64,000 nt of DNA from Actinomyces sp. 432. Its GTDB lineage: Bacteria; Actinomycetota; Actinomycetes; Actinomycetales; Actinomycetaceae. Under the pieces are notes generated by a model. It made no database searches. It worked only from the letters and a program-made list of their open reading frames with translations, and was not told where the DNA came from. Positions 49,751-59,176 of this stretch are shown piece after piece. The translations under genes were made by a program, and so were the position numbers. The DNA lies in contig NZ_CP025249.1 of the NCBI RefSeq assembly GCF_009930875.1, forward strand, positions 3,077,810 to 3,141,809. The letters are read 5' to 3'. Each line of letters opens with the position of its first letter. The stretch's first letter is position 1.

Positions 49751-51058
49751 GTGACCGAGACGAACCCACAACGAGGCAACCGGCTGGATCCCTGGCTCGA
49801 CTCCTACGCCACCCGCGCGTACGGCCTACGTGAGTCCGAGACCCGCTCCCTGTTCGCCGTCGCCTCCAGGCCCGAGGTGGTCTCACTGGCAGGCGGCATG
49901 CCCAACTTGAAAGGCCTCCCACTGGACGCCCTGGCAGAGGCGACCGCTCGCATGATCCGTAAAGACGGCGGCCGCGCACTCCAGTACGGGAACGGTCAGG
50001 GAATGCCGCGCCTGCGGGAGCAGATCCCCGAGGTTATGGCACTAGAGGGAATCGACGCCGACGCCGACGACGTTGTCATCACTACCGGCTCGCAGCAGGC
50101 CGTCGACATCGTCACCGAGCTGTTCATCGACCCCGGCGATGTCATCCTCACCGAGGCGCCCACATACGTCGGCTCCCTGTCCATCTTCTCCACCTACCAG
50201 GCCGACATCCAGCAGGCACCTATCGATGCCGAAGGCGTCATCCCCGCTGCGCTGGAGGAGGCCATCACCGGCCTGGAGCGGCAGGGTCGTCGAGTGAAGT
50301 TCTTCTACTGCCTGCCCAACTTCCACAACCCGGCCGGCGTCACCCTCTCGGAGGAGCGGCGCCCACAGGTCATTGAGATCTGCCGCCGGCACCACATCCT
50401 CATCATCGAGGACAATCCCTACGGTCTACTCGACTTCCAGGGGCGCACCCACACGGCGCTTAAGACCCTGGCGCCCGACGACGTCGTCTACCTGGGTTCA
50501 TTCTCCAAGATCTTCGCCCCCGGTTACCGCGTCGGCTGGGCCGTGGCACCACCCGCCGTGCGCGACAAGATGAAGCTCGCCTCCGAAGCCGCCATCCTGT
50601 GTCCGAGCTCGGTGGGCCAGTTCTCCGTCTCGACCTACCTGGACAACTTCGACTGGCGCAGCCAGATCAGCGACTTCCGCACCATGTACCGCAAGCGGCG
50701 TGACGCCATGGTCGACGCCCTCGCCGAGTTCATGCCGATGTGCACGTGGAACGTACCCGAAGGCGGCTTCTACGTCTGGGTGGGCCTACCCGAGGGCCTA
50801 GACGCCAAAGAGATGCTGCCGCGAGCCGTCACGAACCTTGTCGCGTACGTCTCCGGTACCGCCTTCTACGCCGGAGGAAGAGCGGGCCGCGACCATATGC
50901 GACTGTCCTTCTGCTACCCCGAGCCAGTTGAGATCCGGGAAGGTGTGCGTCGGCTTTCCGAAGTAGTTGCCCACGACCTAGACCTAATCGATCTCTTCGG
51001 TCCTGCCCGTCAGCGCCCGTCGGGTGGGGTCTCCGCGCCGTCTCCGGATCAGGTCTGA
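49751..51058 (+). CDS. PLP-dependent class I/II aminotransferase (2-aminoadipate/MocR-catalytic type)
   Basis: This 435-residue fold-type I aminotransferase lacks a DNA-binding domain. Features are SLAGGMPNLKGLPLDALAEA near the N terminus, YGNGQGMPRLREQIPEVM, the PLP-anchoring IIEDNPYGLLDFQG, and the Schiff-base Lys in YLGSFSKIFAPGYRVGW. The C-terminal Arg in DHMRLSFCYPEP binds carboxylate. GTG 49751 is preferred for the GGGAGGG seven bases upstream. It probably transfers amino groups between a hydrophobic or dicarboxylic amino acid and 2-oxoglutarate; the exact donor is unknown. The Ddl gene follows 42 bp downstream. Confidence 0.85.
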   Translation: MTETNPQRGNRLDPWLDSYATRAYGLRESETRSLFAVASRPEVVSLAGGMPNLKGLPLDALAEATARMIRKDGGRALQYGNGQGMPRLREQIPEVMALEGIDADADDVVITTGSQQAVDIVTELFIDPGDVILTEAPTYVGSLSIFSTYQADIQQAPIDAEGVIPAALEEAITGLERQGRRVKFFYCLPNFHNPAGVTLSEERRPQVIEICRRHHILIIEDNPYGLLDFQGRTHTALKTLAPDDVVYLGSFSKIFAPGYRVGWAVAPPAVRDKMKLASEAAILCPSSVGQFSVSTYLDNFDWRSQISDFRTMYRKRRDAMVDALAEFMPMCTWNVPEGGFYVWVGLPEGLDAKEMLPRAVTNLVAYVSGTAFYAGGRAGRDHMRLSFCYPEPVEIREGVRRLSEVVAHDLDLIDLFGPARQRPSGGVSAPSPDQV

Positions 51059-51100
51059 GCCGGTCACCGCATGCCAGCAATTCGACACCAAGGAGCCACC

Positions 51101-52108
51101 ATGCCTGACACCTCCACAACCCCTGACACACCTACCAGCGCCTCACCGGAGGCACCTACCCCCACCGCCGCACCCCTGCGGGTGGCCATCCTCACCGGCG
51201 GTCTCAGCCATGAACGCGAGGTCTCACTGCGTTCAGGGAACCGGGTCATGGGTGTGCTGAAGCACCTGGGCCACACGGTCGTGATGCTCGACGTCGACGC
51301 CCGCACCATCCCTTCGCTCAAGGCATTCAGCCCCGACGTTGTCTGGCCACTGGTGCACGGCGGGCACGGGGAGGACGGCGGCCTGCAGAACGTGCTGATC
51401 GCCCTTGGCCTGCCGTACGTCGGCACGCACTCCGACGGCTGTCAACGCGCCTCCTTCAAGCCGACCGCCAAGGCGTCTGTGCGTGCTGCCGGCGTACTCA
51501 CACCGGACTCCGTTACCCTGCCCAAGGCGTACTTCAGCCAGCTTGGCGCCCAGGAGGTACTAGGTGTGGTCGCCAGCCACCTCGGCCTACCCGTCGTCGT
51601 AAAACCGAATCAAGGCGGCTCCGGACTGGGGGTCTCCTATGCGTCCGACGCGGATGAGCTGCGCACCGCCATGGTTTCCTGCTTCGCCTACGATGAGCGG
51701 GCCCTGATCGAGAACTACGTCGAGGGCACCGAGCTCGCCGTCTCCGTGGTGGACACCGGCGATGGTCCCAGGGCGCTGCCGCCCGTGGAAGTCGTCTCAC
51801 AGGGTCGCTATGACTTTGACGCCCGCTACAACCCGGGCCGCTCCGAGTACTTCGTTCCCGCCCGCCTGGACTCCGAGTCACTGGACCGTGTCCAGGAGAT
51901 GGCGGTGACCGTGCACCGCACCCTGGGGCTGGGAAACATCTCCCGCACCGACCTGATTCTCGATGCGAACGGTCAGCCCTGGTTCATCGACGTTAACGTC
52001 ATCCCGGGCATGACCGAGATGTCCCTGTTCCCAATGGCCGCTAAGGCTGCTGGCGACTTGCCGCAGTTGTACGACCGGCTGGTGCACAATCCGGCGGTTC
52101 ACTGCTGA
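51101..52108 (+). CDS. ddl: D-alanine--D-alanine ligase family protein
   Basis: This 335-residue ATP-grasp enzyme has an N-terminal GGLSHEREVSLRSGNRV signature, LVHGGHGEDGGLQNVLIALG, and ATP-binding VVVKPNQGGSGLGVSYASDA. The metal-binding C-terminal FIDVNVIPGMTEMSLFPMAA closes the active site. It makes the D-Ala-D-Ala dipeptide for peptidoglycan, or a related D-amino acid ligation. ATG 51101 is chosen because AAGGAG lies at 51090-51095. It sits in tandem with the aminotransferase and is convergent with parB across a 50-bp perfect palindrome containing parS. Confidence 0.88.
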   Translation: MPDTSTTPDTPTSASPEAPTPTAAPLRVAILTGGLSHEREVSLRSGNRVMGVLKHLGHTVVMLDVDARTIPSLKAFSPDVVWPLVHGGHGEDGGLQNVLIALGLPYVGTHSDGCQRASFKPTAKASVRAAGVLTPDSVTLPKAYFSQLGAQEVLGVVASHLGLPVVVKPNQGGSGLGVSYASDADELRTAMVSCFAYDERALIENYVEGTELAVSVVDTGDGPRALPPVEVVSQGRYDFDARYNPGRSEYFVPARLDSESLDRVQEMAVTVHRTLGLGNISRTDLILDANGQPWFIDVNVIPGMTEMSLFPMAAKAAGDLPQLYDRLVHNPAVHC

Positions 52109-52137
52109 CACATCGATCCGGTTACTCGTTACCGGGG

Positions 52138-52187
52138 ATAGTCGCGGGCCGCGATGTTTCACGTGAAACATCGCGGCCCGCGACTAT
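52138..52187. terminator. 50-bp perfect palindrome with embedded parS, between ddl and parB
   Basis: The two 25-bp arms (52138-52162 and 52163-52187) are exact reverse complements with no spacer. The middle 16 bp are parS. The flanking GC-rich arms (TCGCGGGCCGCGA and complement) would make a strong hairpin in either transcript. It lies between the stops of the convergent ddl and parB genes, so it can end both transcripts as well as bind ParB. Confidence 0.8.
52155..52170. other. parS: parS site 5, centre of the 50-bp palindrome
   Basis: TGTTTCACGTGAAACA is placed at the exact centre of a 50-bp perfect palindrome between ddl and parB. Confidence 0.93.
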
Positions 52188-52242
52188 TCGTTGTAGCTAC
52201 CGGGCGCTCCTCAGCGGGCGCCGCAGCCGCGCAGTGGCATGC

Positions 52243-53637
52243 TCAGCCCTCAGCCAATGAGGTTCCGGGTGCCATGGCCTCAACGATTCGGGCCAGATCC
52301 TCATCACCGGCGAACTCGATGGTGATGCGTCCCTTCTTGGCCCCTCGCGTCACCTTCACGCGAGTATCGAAGGCGTCCGACAGGCGGGTGGACAGGGCAG
52401 GCAATGGGGTATTGCGGCTGCGCGACGACGTCGGTGCACTGGGAACGGCCTCCGTCGACTCTCCGTAGACCGCCACCAGCTCCTCCGTGGCGCGTACCGA
52501 GAGTCCCTCGGCGACAACCCGTTGAGCCACGCGCTCCATAGCGGCCGCATCGGGGAGGCCGAGCAGGGCGCGAGCGTGGCCTGCCGACAGCACCTCCGCG
52601 GCCACACGCCGCTGCACCAGGGGAGGCAGCTTCATCAGGCGCAGCGTGTTGGAGATCTGGGAGCGGGACCGGGCAATCTTGGCGGACAGCTCCGCCTGGG
52701 TGCAGTCGAAGTCCTCAAGCAGCTGCTGATAGGCGGCCGCCTCCTCCAACGGATTCAGCTGGACGCGGTGCAGGTTCTCCAGCAGCGCGTCCCGCAGCAG
52801 TTCCTCATCGGCGGTGTACCTGACCACGGCCGGGATGGACTCCAGCCCCGCCTCCTTGGCGGCACGCAGGCGGCGCTCACCCATGACCAGCTCGTAGACG
52901 ACGGTCTCATCCCCGTCCACAGGCTCCGCGGCGCCACCGTCTCCGGAGCCGGTCCCGGAAGCCGGCGCGGATTGCGTGCGGGCCTGCGCGCTTTGCGAAA
53001 CCGCCTCGTCCAGGCGGCGCACCACAATGGGCTGAAGCAGGCCAACCTCCTTGATCGAGTTGGCCAGCTCCGCAATGTCATCCTCGTCGAACACCTGCCG
53101 GGGCTGCCGCCGGTTCGGCACGATTACCTCAATCGGCAGCTCGGCGAAGGTGGCTCCAGGAACCGGCACCAGCTCCGCCTCGAAACCCTCGGAGCCGTCC
53201 TCTGCCTGCGGCCCGGCCGATGTTTCACGTGAAACATCGGCGCCCGGGGCTGCCGACGCCGTAGAAGCTGATCCGGGCGCAGCCCTCCCGGCGTCTGGGC
53301 TGTCTCCCGCAGCCGGGGCAGCTACGTCGGAGTGCTCGCTTGTGCGCGATTCCCCGACGCCGGCCCGCGCCGCATCCGTGTGCCGTGCCCGGCCGCCGGA
53401 TCGACGTGAACGCTTGGACGGCGCCAACAGCGTGGCGGCAATGTCATCGGAGCGCCGCCGGGTGTCCTTGCCTACTCCATCACTGGCGGCTGCATCAGCC
53501 GTACCGCCGACACCGCTCCGAGGCGCATCGGGGAAGAACACATCCGAGGGCCGCCGCTCGGGATGCTCCGCCTGCGCATCCGGAATCAGTGCCTGCAGGC
53601 CACGCCCCAGTCCGCGCTTCTTCTGAGCCATCGTCAT
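52243..53637 (-). CDS. parB: Chromosome-partitioning protein ParB
   Basis: This 464-residue CTPase-type ParB binds parS and spreads around it. The N terminus is [14 protein letters not shown], the ParA-contact sequence. Then follows an unusually long low-complexity Ala/Asp/Ser segment (about 20-165). The core has [32 protein letters not shown] and [20 protein letters not shown], a helix-turn-helix ([20 protein letters not shown]) and a C-terminal dimer domain ending near [17 protein letters not shown] 53637 overlaps the parA stop (ATGA). The gene contains a parS site whose translation reads DVSRETS in the linker. Confidence 0.96.
   Translation of the reverse strand: MTMAQKKRGLGRGLQALIPDAQAEHPERRPSDVFFPDAPRSGVGGTADAAASDGVGKDTRRRSDDIAATLLAPSKRSRRSGGRARHTDAARAGVGESRTSEHSDVAAPAAGDSPDAGRAAPGSASTASAAPGADVSRETSAGPQAEDGSEGFEAELVPVPGATFAELPIEVIVPNRRQPRQVFDEDDIAELANSIKEVGLLQPIVVRRLDEAVSQSAQARTQSAPASGTGSGDGGAAEPVDGDETVVYELVMGERRLRAAKEAGLESIPAVVRYTADEELLRDALLENLHRVQLNPLEEAAAYQQLLEDFDCTQAELSAKIARSRSQISNTLRLMKLPPLVQRRVAAEVLSAGHARALLGLPDAAAMERVAQRVVAEGLSVRATEELVAVYGESTEAVPSAPTSSRSRNTPLPALSTRLSDAFDTRVKVTRGAKKGRITIEFAGDEDLARIVEAMAPGTSLAEG
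53221..53236. other. parS: parS site 6, inside parB
   Basis: This is a perfect TGTTTCACGTGAAACA within the coding sequence, in the low-complexity linker. It could let ParB bind its own gene. Confidence 0.92.
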
Positions 53638-54560
53638 GCCTCCGTGGATTCTTGCCGCTGCTCCTGCTCCTGTGCCGACATCACGGCGGCGCGTGCAGCG
53701 ATCTCAAAGGCCAGCTTCTTGTATGCGACCGCTCCCGTTGAGCGAGGATCCCAGAACACGACCGGTGAGCCGAAGGACGGTGCCTCCGCTACACGCACCG
53801 ACCGAGGAATTCGGGTCGTGAGAGTGGCCTGCGGGAAGTAGGTGCGCACCTCCGCCTCGACCTCCTTGGCGAGCGTCGTGCGGTTGTCGAACATGGTCAG
53901 CGCGATCATCGACACCGCCAGCTCAGGGTTGTGAATCTGAGCGATCCGCTCAACTGATCGCGTCAGCAGCGCCAGTCCCTCCAGCGCGTAGTACTCCGCC
54001 TGCATGGGGATGAGTACCTCGCCCGCAGCCACGAAGGCGTTAATGGTCATAATGCCGAGGCTGGGCGGGCAGTCGATCAGTATGTAGTCGATGCGGGGAA
54101 GTCCCTGCGCCTCGCGATCACGCAGGAACTCCTCCAGCGCCAGCCGCATACGCGACTCGCGCTGCGCGGAGTTGATCAGCTCGATCTCGACCGCGGCCAC
54201 GTCAATGGTCGAGGGCACGCACCACAGCGTCTCGGCGAAGCGGGTCTGCACGACTACCTGGTCAATGCGCGCGCCCTCAACCAGCACGTCATAGATGGAG
54301 GGCTGGTCCTCATCATGCTCGACGCCGAGCGCCGTGGAGGCATTGCCCTGCGAGTCGGCGTCGATGACCAGCACGTGCAGTCCCGCCTCCGCCAGGGCGG
54401 CGGCCACGTTCACAACCGTCGAAGTCTTCCCCACGCCGCCCTTCTGGTTGGCCACCGCGATGATGCGGGTGTGCTCGGGCCGGGGGAAGCTGCCCCCGGC
54501 AACCTCATCCAGGGTTGAGCGGTCAGCGCGGAGCTGATCGAAGATGGATGATCCTGACAA
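53634..54560 (-). CDS. parA: Chromosome-partitioning ATPase ParA (Soj-like)
   Basis: This 308-residue Walker-type ATPase drives origin segregation with ParB. The deviant Walker A is [14 protein letters not shown] (Lys40 and Lys45), Walker A' lies in [16 protein letters not shown], and the Walker B in [20 protein letters not shown]. It lacks a DNA-binding HTH extension at the N terminus, so it is the chromosomal short form. It is co-transcribed with parB by stop-start overlap and lies 80 bp downstream of rsmG. Confidence 0.96.
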   Translation of the reverse strand: MSGSSIFDQLRADRSTLDEVAGGSFPRPEHTRIIAVANQKGGVGKTSTVVNVAAALAEAGLHVLVIDADSQGNASTALGVEHDEDQPSIYDVLVEGARIDQVVVQTRFAETLWCVPSTIDVAAVEIELINSAQRESRMRLALEEFLRDREAQGLPRIDYILIDCPPSLGIMTINAFVAAGEVLIPMQAEYYALEGLALLTRSVERIAQIHNPELAVSMIALTMFDNRTTLAKEVEAEVRTYFPQATLTTRIPRSVRVAEAPSFGSPVVFWDPRSTGAVAYKKLAFEIAARAAVMSAQEQEQRQESTEA

Positions 54561-54640
54561 TCTGCTTCTCCTACAGCGACATCCCGGCGCGCACGCCTGT
54601 TCGGCCGCTTCAGTGTACGTGAGAAGCCGAGGCCAGCCGG

Positions 54641-55327
54641 TCAGCGCGAGGCCGGTCGGCGCACTTGCACCACCTTGGTGAGTTCGCCGTCGGGCGTTAC
54701 CACCTCATGAATCACGGCCGGCTCAAGCCGCGCACGCTTGATGACGTACTTGGCTTCGTCCACCTCGGCCTCGGCACGCGCGCCCTTAAGCGCCAGCAGG
54801 CTGGCACCGGGCTTCAGCAGAGGTGAGGTAATCCTAATCAACTTTGTGAGGTTAGCCACAGCGCGTGCGGTGACGGCCGCATACCGGGCCCGCAACTCCT
54901 CCGCGCGGGCACGCCTGATAGTGACATTGTCCAGGTCCAGCTCAGCGACCACATCCTCCAGCCACTGCGTGCGGCGCTCCATCGACTCCACCAGCACCAC
55001 GTCGAGGTCTGGGCGCAGCAGCGCCACAACCACGCCCGGGAAGCCGGCACCGGTACCGATGTCCGCCACCGTGCCGTGGTCGGGCAGGAACGGCACCACC
55101 GCCGCAGAGTTGATGATGTGCCTGGTCCACAGGCGGGGCAGCTCCCGCGGACCCAGGAGCCCGCGCAACTCACCCTGCTCTGCCAGCATCTGGGCGAAGT
55201 GCTCGGTGGCGTAGAAGGCGGGGCCGAACATGGCCCGCATCTGCTCCGTCGGCTGCTCCACTGCACCTGCCGGAGACTGAGCCTGAGACTCAGACCCGGA
55301 GGCCTCCGCCTTTGCGGGGGTGCTCAT
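54641..55327 (-). CDS. rsmG: 16S rRNA (guanine527-N7)-methyltransferase
   Basis: This 228-residue RsmG/GidB methylates G527 of 16S rRNA using AdoMet. Motifs are LWTRHIINSAAVVPFLPDHG, VADIGTGAGFPGVVVALLRP (AdoMet loop), VLVESMERRTQWLEDVVAEL, and the late block ARAVANLTKLIRITSPLLKP. ATG 55327 is chosen because a longer frame runs into jag, and this start is only four bases after the jag stop. It belongs to the rpmH-rnpA-yidD-yidC-jag-rsmG series. Confidence 0.95.
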   Translation of the reverse strand: MSTPAKAEASGSESQAQSPAGAVEQPTEQMRAMFGPAFYATEHFAQMLAEQGELRGLLGPRELPRLWTRHIINSAAVVPFLPDHGTVADIGTGAGFPGVVVALLRPDLDVVLVESMERRTQWLEDVVAELDLDNVTIRRARAEELRARYAAVTARAVANLTKLIRITSPLLKPGASLLALKGARAEAEVDEAKYVIKRARLEPAVIHEVVTPDGELTKVVQVRRPASR

Positions 55328-55331
55328 GGGA

Positions 55332-55970
55332 TCAGTCCTGCTCAATGCCGTCGGACTCGGGCATGCCGTCCGCAGTCGCAGCGTCCTTAGGCCCGGTGGC
55401 ATCGTCCGCGCCGACTTCCTCCACGCCTTCGGCTTCCTCGTCCTCGTCGACGCCATCGGCCAGCATTACGACCACGTGCCGGTGCGGCTCGGCGCCCTCG
55501 GACTCGGAGTACAGGCCGGCGGCGGCAACCACGTCGTGGCAGACCTTGCGCTCGAAGGGGTTCATCGGCGCCAGGGATACCGGCTCGCCGGTCGCCTGCA
55601 CCTTCGTAACCGCCTCCTGGGCGATCTTGGTCAGCTCGGCGCGCCGGCCGGCGCGGTAGCCATTGATGTCGAGCATCAGACGAGAGCGGTTGCCGGTGCG
55701 CGCCTGAACCGCCAGGCGGGTGAGTTCCTGGATGGCCTCAAGCACCTCGCAGTCACGCCCCACGAGATCCGCGAGCTCGCGCTCGTCACCCTCCTCGGAG
55801 GCGATGACGGCCACGGACGCCCGACCGTGGTCGACGTCGATGTCGATATCACCACCGAGGTCAACGATGTCAAGGAACTCCTCCAGGTAGTCGGCGCCGA
55901 TCTCGCCCTCCTCCTCGAGGTCCTTGACCGAGATGGCCTGATGCTTGGGGCGTGCTGGGTAGTCGTTCAT
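55332..55970 (-). CDS. jag: Jag/KhpB RNA-binding protein (KH and R3H domains)
   Basis: This 212-residue protein has an acidic N-terminal half with a KH domain (VGRDCEVLEAIQELTRLAVQ), an RNA-binding middle RSRLMLDINGYRAGRRAELT, and a C-terminal R3H segment (PMNPFERKVCHDVVAAAGLY) followed by an Asp/Glu-rich tail. KhpB partners with KhpA as a small-RNA chaperone and affects cell division in other Gram-positives. It is co-directional with yidC upstream and rsmG four bases downstream. Confidence 0.92.
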   Translation of the reverse strand: MNDYPARPKHQAISVKDLEEEGEIGADYLEEFLDIVDLGGDIDIDVDHGRASVAVIASEEGDERELADLVGRDCEVLEAIQELTRLAVQARTGNRSRLMLDINGYRAGRRAELTKIAQEAVTKVQATGEPVSLAPMNPFERKVCHDVVAAAGLYSESEGAEPHRHVVVMLADGVDEDEEAEGVEEVGADDATGPKDAATADGMPESDGIEQD

Positions 55971-56124
55971 GCTTGCTGCTGTCCTTAATTACTTGAATTA
56001 CTCGCCCAGTGCTTCGAGCTGGGTGAACTGCTGGGTATACGGCTGGTTCGGTGGTCTGGGTTCATGGCCTGCGCGCTCCGGCCCGGCGACGGGCTGCCGT
56101 TCCGGGCGCGCAGGGGGGCGGCAG

Positions 56125-57345
56125 TCAGCGCGGTCTGCGCTTGCCGCTCTTCTTGCTCTTGGCGGACTCGCCCTTGCGCTTGGCGGCAGCCTGCTTGCGG
56201 GCGCGTGCACGCCTCTCGTAGCGGCGCCTGGCGATCTCCTCCTGGGTGAGCCCGACGGCGTTGGTAGAGTCCCCGGCGCTCCCGGCGCTCTCAGACCCGC
56301 TGGTGGTCTCGGGTCCCTGGCTGTTAATCGCCGAACCCGGCTGGGCTGACTTGGCAACGCTAGTTCCGGAGGCCTTCTGGGTGCGCTTCTTCTGGCGGTC
56401 CTTGCGTACCGGCTGGACGCGCTGCCCAGAGGTGGCAGTGCCCTCGGCCTCCGCCTTGGCGCGTTCCTCCTCCTCCAGGGAGGGCAGGCCCTTGCGTGCA
56501 CGCCTGGCGTTCTCACGCGCACGCATCTTCTTCTCCGCCTCTGATCCGGGCGCCGGCATGTTGCGGATGGTGAAGAACTGCTGGCCCATGGTCCACAGGT
56601 TGGTGGTGACCCAGTAGACCAGCACGCCGATCTGGAACTGCACCCCGGTGAAGGCGAAGAAGATCGGCATGATCGTGATCATCATGCGCTGGGAGCGCAT
56701 GGCCGGATTGTCACTGTTCTTGACCGAGTCCGGCATGTTCTTCATGCTCAGCTGCGCCATCGTGTACCACTGAGTGACGCTCATCAGGATGATCATCAGC
56801 ACCGTGACGATCTTGACCGTGACCTCGCTGGAGTTCATGAAGGAGGCTGACAGGGGCGCACCGAAGACAGTGGAGGCCTGCACGTGCTTGGCCAGCTCGG
56901 CGGTGAGGGGGCCGATGGAGCTGTGATCGGCGTAGCCGCCGGTGGCTACCGCCTCCAGGTTGGCCAGCACGCGGAACAGCGCGAAGAACACCGGCATCTG
57001 GATCAGGATAGGGAAACAGGAGGCGAAGGGGTTGGTGTTGTGCTTGCGGTACAGCGCCATCATCTCCTCCTGCTGGCGCTGCTGGGAGGCGGGGTCCTTC
57101 TTGCCCTTGTACTTGTTCTGCAGCGCCTGCAGCTCGGGCTGCATCAGCTGCATGCCGCGGGAGGCGCGGATCTGCTTGACGAACAGCGGCATGATCAGCA
57201 GCCGCACAAACATGGTCAGGCCGATGATGGACAGTACCCAGGCGACGCCCGGCCCATCGGGGAGACCGATGAAGACGAGGAACCGATGGATGCTGACCAT
57301 GACCCAGGCGACCGCGACCATCAGGGGCCACAGGATCGTGTCCAT
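56125..57345 (-). CDS. yidC: Membrane protein insertase YidC
   Basis: This 406-residue Oxa1-type insertase has a hydrophobic N-terminal helix (LWPLMVAVAWVMVSIHRFLV), the conserved FVRLLIMPLFVKQIRASRGM with the functional Arg in the groove, IQMPVFFALFRVLANLEAVA, and three further helices. A long basic Lys/Arg-rich C-terminal tail (about 280-406) binds ribosomes. It inserts and folds membrane proteins, alone or with Sec. It sits in the usual yidD-yidC-jag arrangement. Confidence 0.95.
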   Translation of the reverse strand: MDTILWPLMVAVAWVMVSIHRFLVFIGLPDGPGVAWVLSIIGLTMFVRLLIMPLFVKQIRASRGMQLMQPELQALQNKYKGKKDPASQQRQQEEMMALYRKHNTNPFASCFPILIQMPVFFALFRVLANLEAVATGGYADHSSIGPLTAELAKHVQASTVFGAPLSASFMNSSEVTVKIVTVLMIILMSVTQWYTMAQLSMKNMPDSVKNSDNPAMRSQRMMITIMPIFFAFTGVQFQIGVLVYWVTTNLWTMGQQFFTIRNMPAPGSEAEKKMRARENARRARKGLPSLEEEERAKAEAEGTATSGQRVQPVRKDRQKKRTQKASGTSVAKSAQPGSAINSQGPETTSGSESAGSAGDSTNAVGLTQEEIARRRYERRARARKQAAAKRKGESAKSKKSGKRRPR

Positions 57346-57460
57346 TGCACTCCTTGTTCGAGACTTACTTGGAAGCTGTATTGCGGCTCGCGGCCGCCGC
57401 GTATGCGCATCCGGGCGGCGATGTCCATCTGCGCCTGCGGCCGTGCCGTGTCAGGCCGTG

Positions 57461-57853
57461 TCAGGGAACTGCACCCGGCGCGGTCGGCGCGGGTGTGGCG
57501 GTAACGTCGCCGGGCGGGGCGCCGTGGCGGACTCGACTCGACGATGAGTCACAGTCATCCACATAAAAGCGCGGCACATCGGCAGGCAGGTGGTAGCGCC
57601 AGCGGCCCGGGTCGGGTACGTGGTCGACGCCGCCGCGAGTCAGCGGGTTGCAGCGCAACAGCCTCCACGCGGCCAGGAGCGCACCCTTGAGCGCGCCATG
57701 AACCTTGACCGCCTCGACCGCGTACGCCGAGCAGCTCGGGTAGTAGCGGCAGCGCCGCGGCAGGCCCGGCGAGATCCAGCCCTGGTACAAGCCCACCAGG
57801 GCTACCAGCGCCCTGGCGGCGGCGGACTGGGAGCGCTCGTGCGACATAGTCAT
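57461..57853 (-). CDS. yidD: Membrane protein insertion efficiency factor YidD
   Basis: This 130-residue protein contains the family block LYQGWISPGLPRRCRYYPSC, SAYAVEAVKVHGALKGALLA and RCNPLTRGGVDHVP. YidD supports insertion of membrane proteins near YidC. The C-terminal 40 residues after the family core are extra and variable. The ATG overlaps the rnpA stop (ATGA), so translation is coupled. Confidence 0.94.
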   Translation of the reverse strand: MTMSHERSQSAAARALVALVGLYQGWISPGLPRRCRYYPSCSAYAVEAVKVHGALKGALLAAWRLLRCNPLTRGGVDHVPDPGRWRYHLPADVPRFYVDDCDSSSSRVRHGAPPGDVTATPAPTAPGAVP

Positions 57854-58287
57854 CGACGCCTCCCCGTGTGTGCCAGGGCGCGGCTGCGGGCAAGCAGCCG
57901 ATCCAGGTCCGCAGCCAGCTCGGCGCTGGTAGCACCGTCGGCTCCGGCCAGGCCCCTTACCACTATGCGGGCGCCCGGCTCCAGGTCATCGAGCCGTTCC
58001 CGCAGCAGTGCGCGCACCCGCCGCTTAATCCGGTTGCGGTGGGTGGCGCGTGCGACCTGCTTCTTGGACACGACTACTCCGATGCGCGCAGGCTGGACGG
58101 GCGCTGCCGCAGGCGCCGGGGCGCCGCCCGCACCCTGTACCCCGTCCTGGACGGGAGGCGCGGTGAGGACTTCACCGGGGGCTGCGCAGTAGTGCACCAC
58201 CAGCCTGCGACTGCCGCTACGCGCACCGGATCTCACTGCGGCCGTAAAGTCCTCCGACCGCAGCATCCGGTGCGACGCCGGCAGCAC
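57850..58287 (-). CDS. rnpA: Ribonuclease P protein component
   Basis: This 145-residue basic protein pairs with RNase P RNA to cut the 5' leaders of tRNAs. The RNR motif is present in VARATHRNRIKRRVRALLRE, after IGVVVSKKQ. A loop of about 30 residues rich in Ala/Pro/Gly (ending in PAPAAAPVQPARIG) is inserted between the first strands, longer than in typical family members. GTG 58287 follows the rpmH stop by one base, so translation is probably coupled. No separate ribosome site is seen. Confidence 0.93.
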   Translation of the reverse strand: MLPASHRMLRSEDFTAAVRSGARSGSRRLVVHYCAAPGEVLTAPPVQDGVQGAGGAPAPAAAPVQPARIGVVVSKKQVARATHRNRIKRRVRALLRERLDDLEPGARIVVRGLAGADGATSAELAADLDRLLARSRALAHTGRRR

Positions 58288-58288
58288 C

Positions 58289-58426
58289 TCAGGCGGCGAG
58301 ACGGGCGCGGCCCTTGCGCCGGCGCGAGGCCAGGACGGCGCGGCCGGCACGGGTGCGCATGCGCTTACGGAAACCGTGCACCTTGGCGCGGTGACGGTTG
58401 TTGGGCTGGAAGGTCCGCTTGCTCAC
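58289..58426 (-). CDS. rpmH: 50S ribosomal protein L34
   Basis: This 45-residue very basic protein reads [20 protein letters not shown] and ends in an [12 protein letters not shown] tail, the full L34 family length. It binds 23S rRNA. The start codon is GTG, with CAGGAG nine bases upstream. It heads the minus-strand operon that continues with rnpA one base after its stop. rpmH and dnaA diverge from the probable origin region. Confidence 0.96.
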   Translation of the reverse strand: MSKRTFQPNNRHRAKVHGFRKRMRTRAGRAVLASRRRKGRARLAA

Positions 58427-59176
58427 GGGTGTACTCCTGGTGCGATGATCGGAACCGTGCATCGCCAGTTGCGGCACGGTCGCTCGCGCTGGCTGCCCCA
58501 TGGTCCGGGACCTGACTCCACGCGAACGTCCGCACCACAATAGGGTCACGCTTTCCCTGCGGTCAAACGGATATGGCCGCATTGTGATGAGAGCCGGGAC
58601 ACGCTTCGCGACCGCCCGCTCCCGGCCCCGGCGGCAACCCCGGCTGCACGGCGGGGTACCGCGCGCAGGCACGCCCGGATGCGCTTGTCCCGAGCCTGTG
58701 AACATCGCCGCGCATGCCCTGTGAACTACACCCGTGAACCTCGCCTGGCGAGCTCCCGGCCGGTGCCGGCCCGCTGCCACCCGTCGTCGGCGCCGCCACC
58801 TCCCCGGCACGGGTCAGATCTGGCCAATAGCAGGCCAGAAGCATTCCAGCAGGATGCCGATCCGTGCGCGATCGCGCATCCCGCTCCCGCGAGGGTGACA
58901 TACTCATCCCCAGTTGTGGACAACCCTGTGGGCAACGATCCACGCGCCCCCAGGGCGAGCCGTGAGCCCGCACCCGGCTACCGGTGCCCGGCTCCGGCCC
59001 ACCGCACGGAGCGCTGCCGGAACCGCCACCGTGATGCAGGCCGCCCTGGCCTACGTCGGAATCGGTTACGGTTCCACCAGCGGATCCGTCCAGCCGGCAC
59101 CCAGCCGACCGGTCGATCATCGAGTCATCCACCCCATACCAGGTATCAGTTCTCAAGCATCAGTCAGGAGTCAGCC
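58427..59176. other. oriC: Probable origin region between rpmH and dnaA
   Basis: This 750-bp divergent intergenic region contains DnaA-box-like sites: TGTGGACAA at 58915-58923 (TTGTCCACA on the minus strand, the actinobacterial consensus) and TGTGGGCAA at 58927-58935, three bases apart. The divergent promoters for rpmH and dnaA must also be here. Some open frames in the segment are without supporting features. The dnaA-dnaN gap is a second candidate. Confidence 0.5.
58915..58935 (-). promoter_or_regulatory. Pair of DnaA boxes upstream of dnaA
   Basis: TTGTCCACA (58915-58923 reversed) matches the high-GC consensus TTRTCCACA exactly, and TTGCCCACA (58927-58935 reversed) differs by one base. 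They could serve origin firing or autoregulation of dnaA. Confidence 0.6.
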
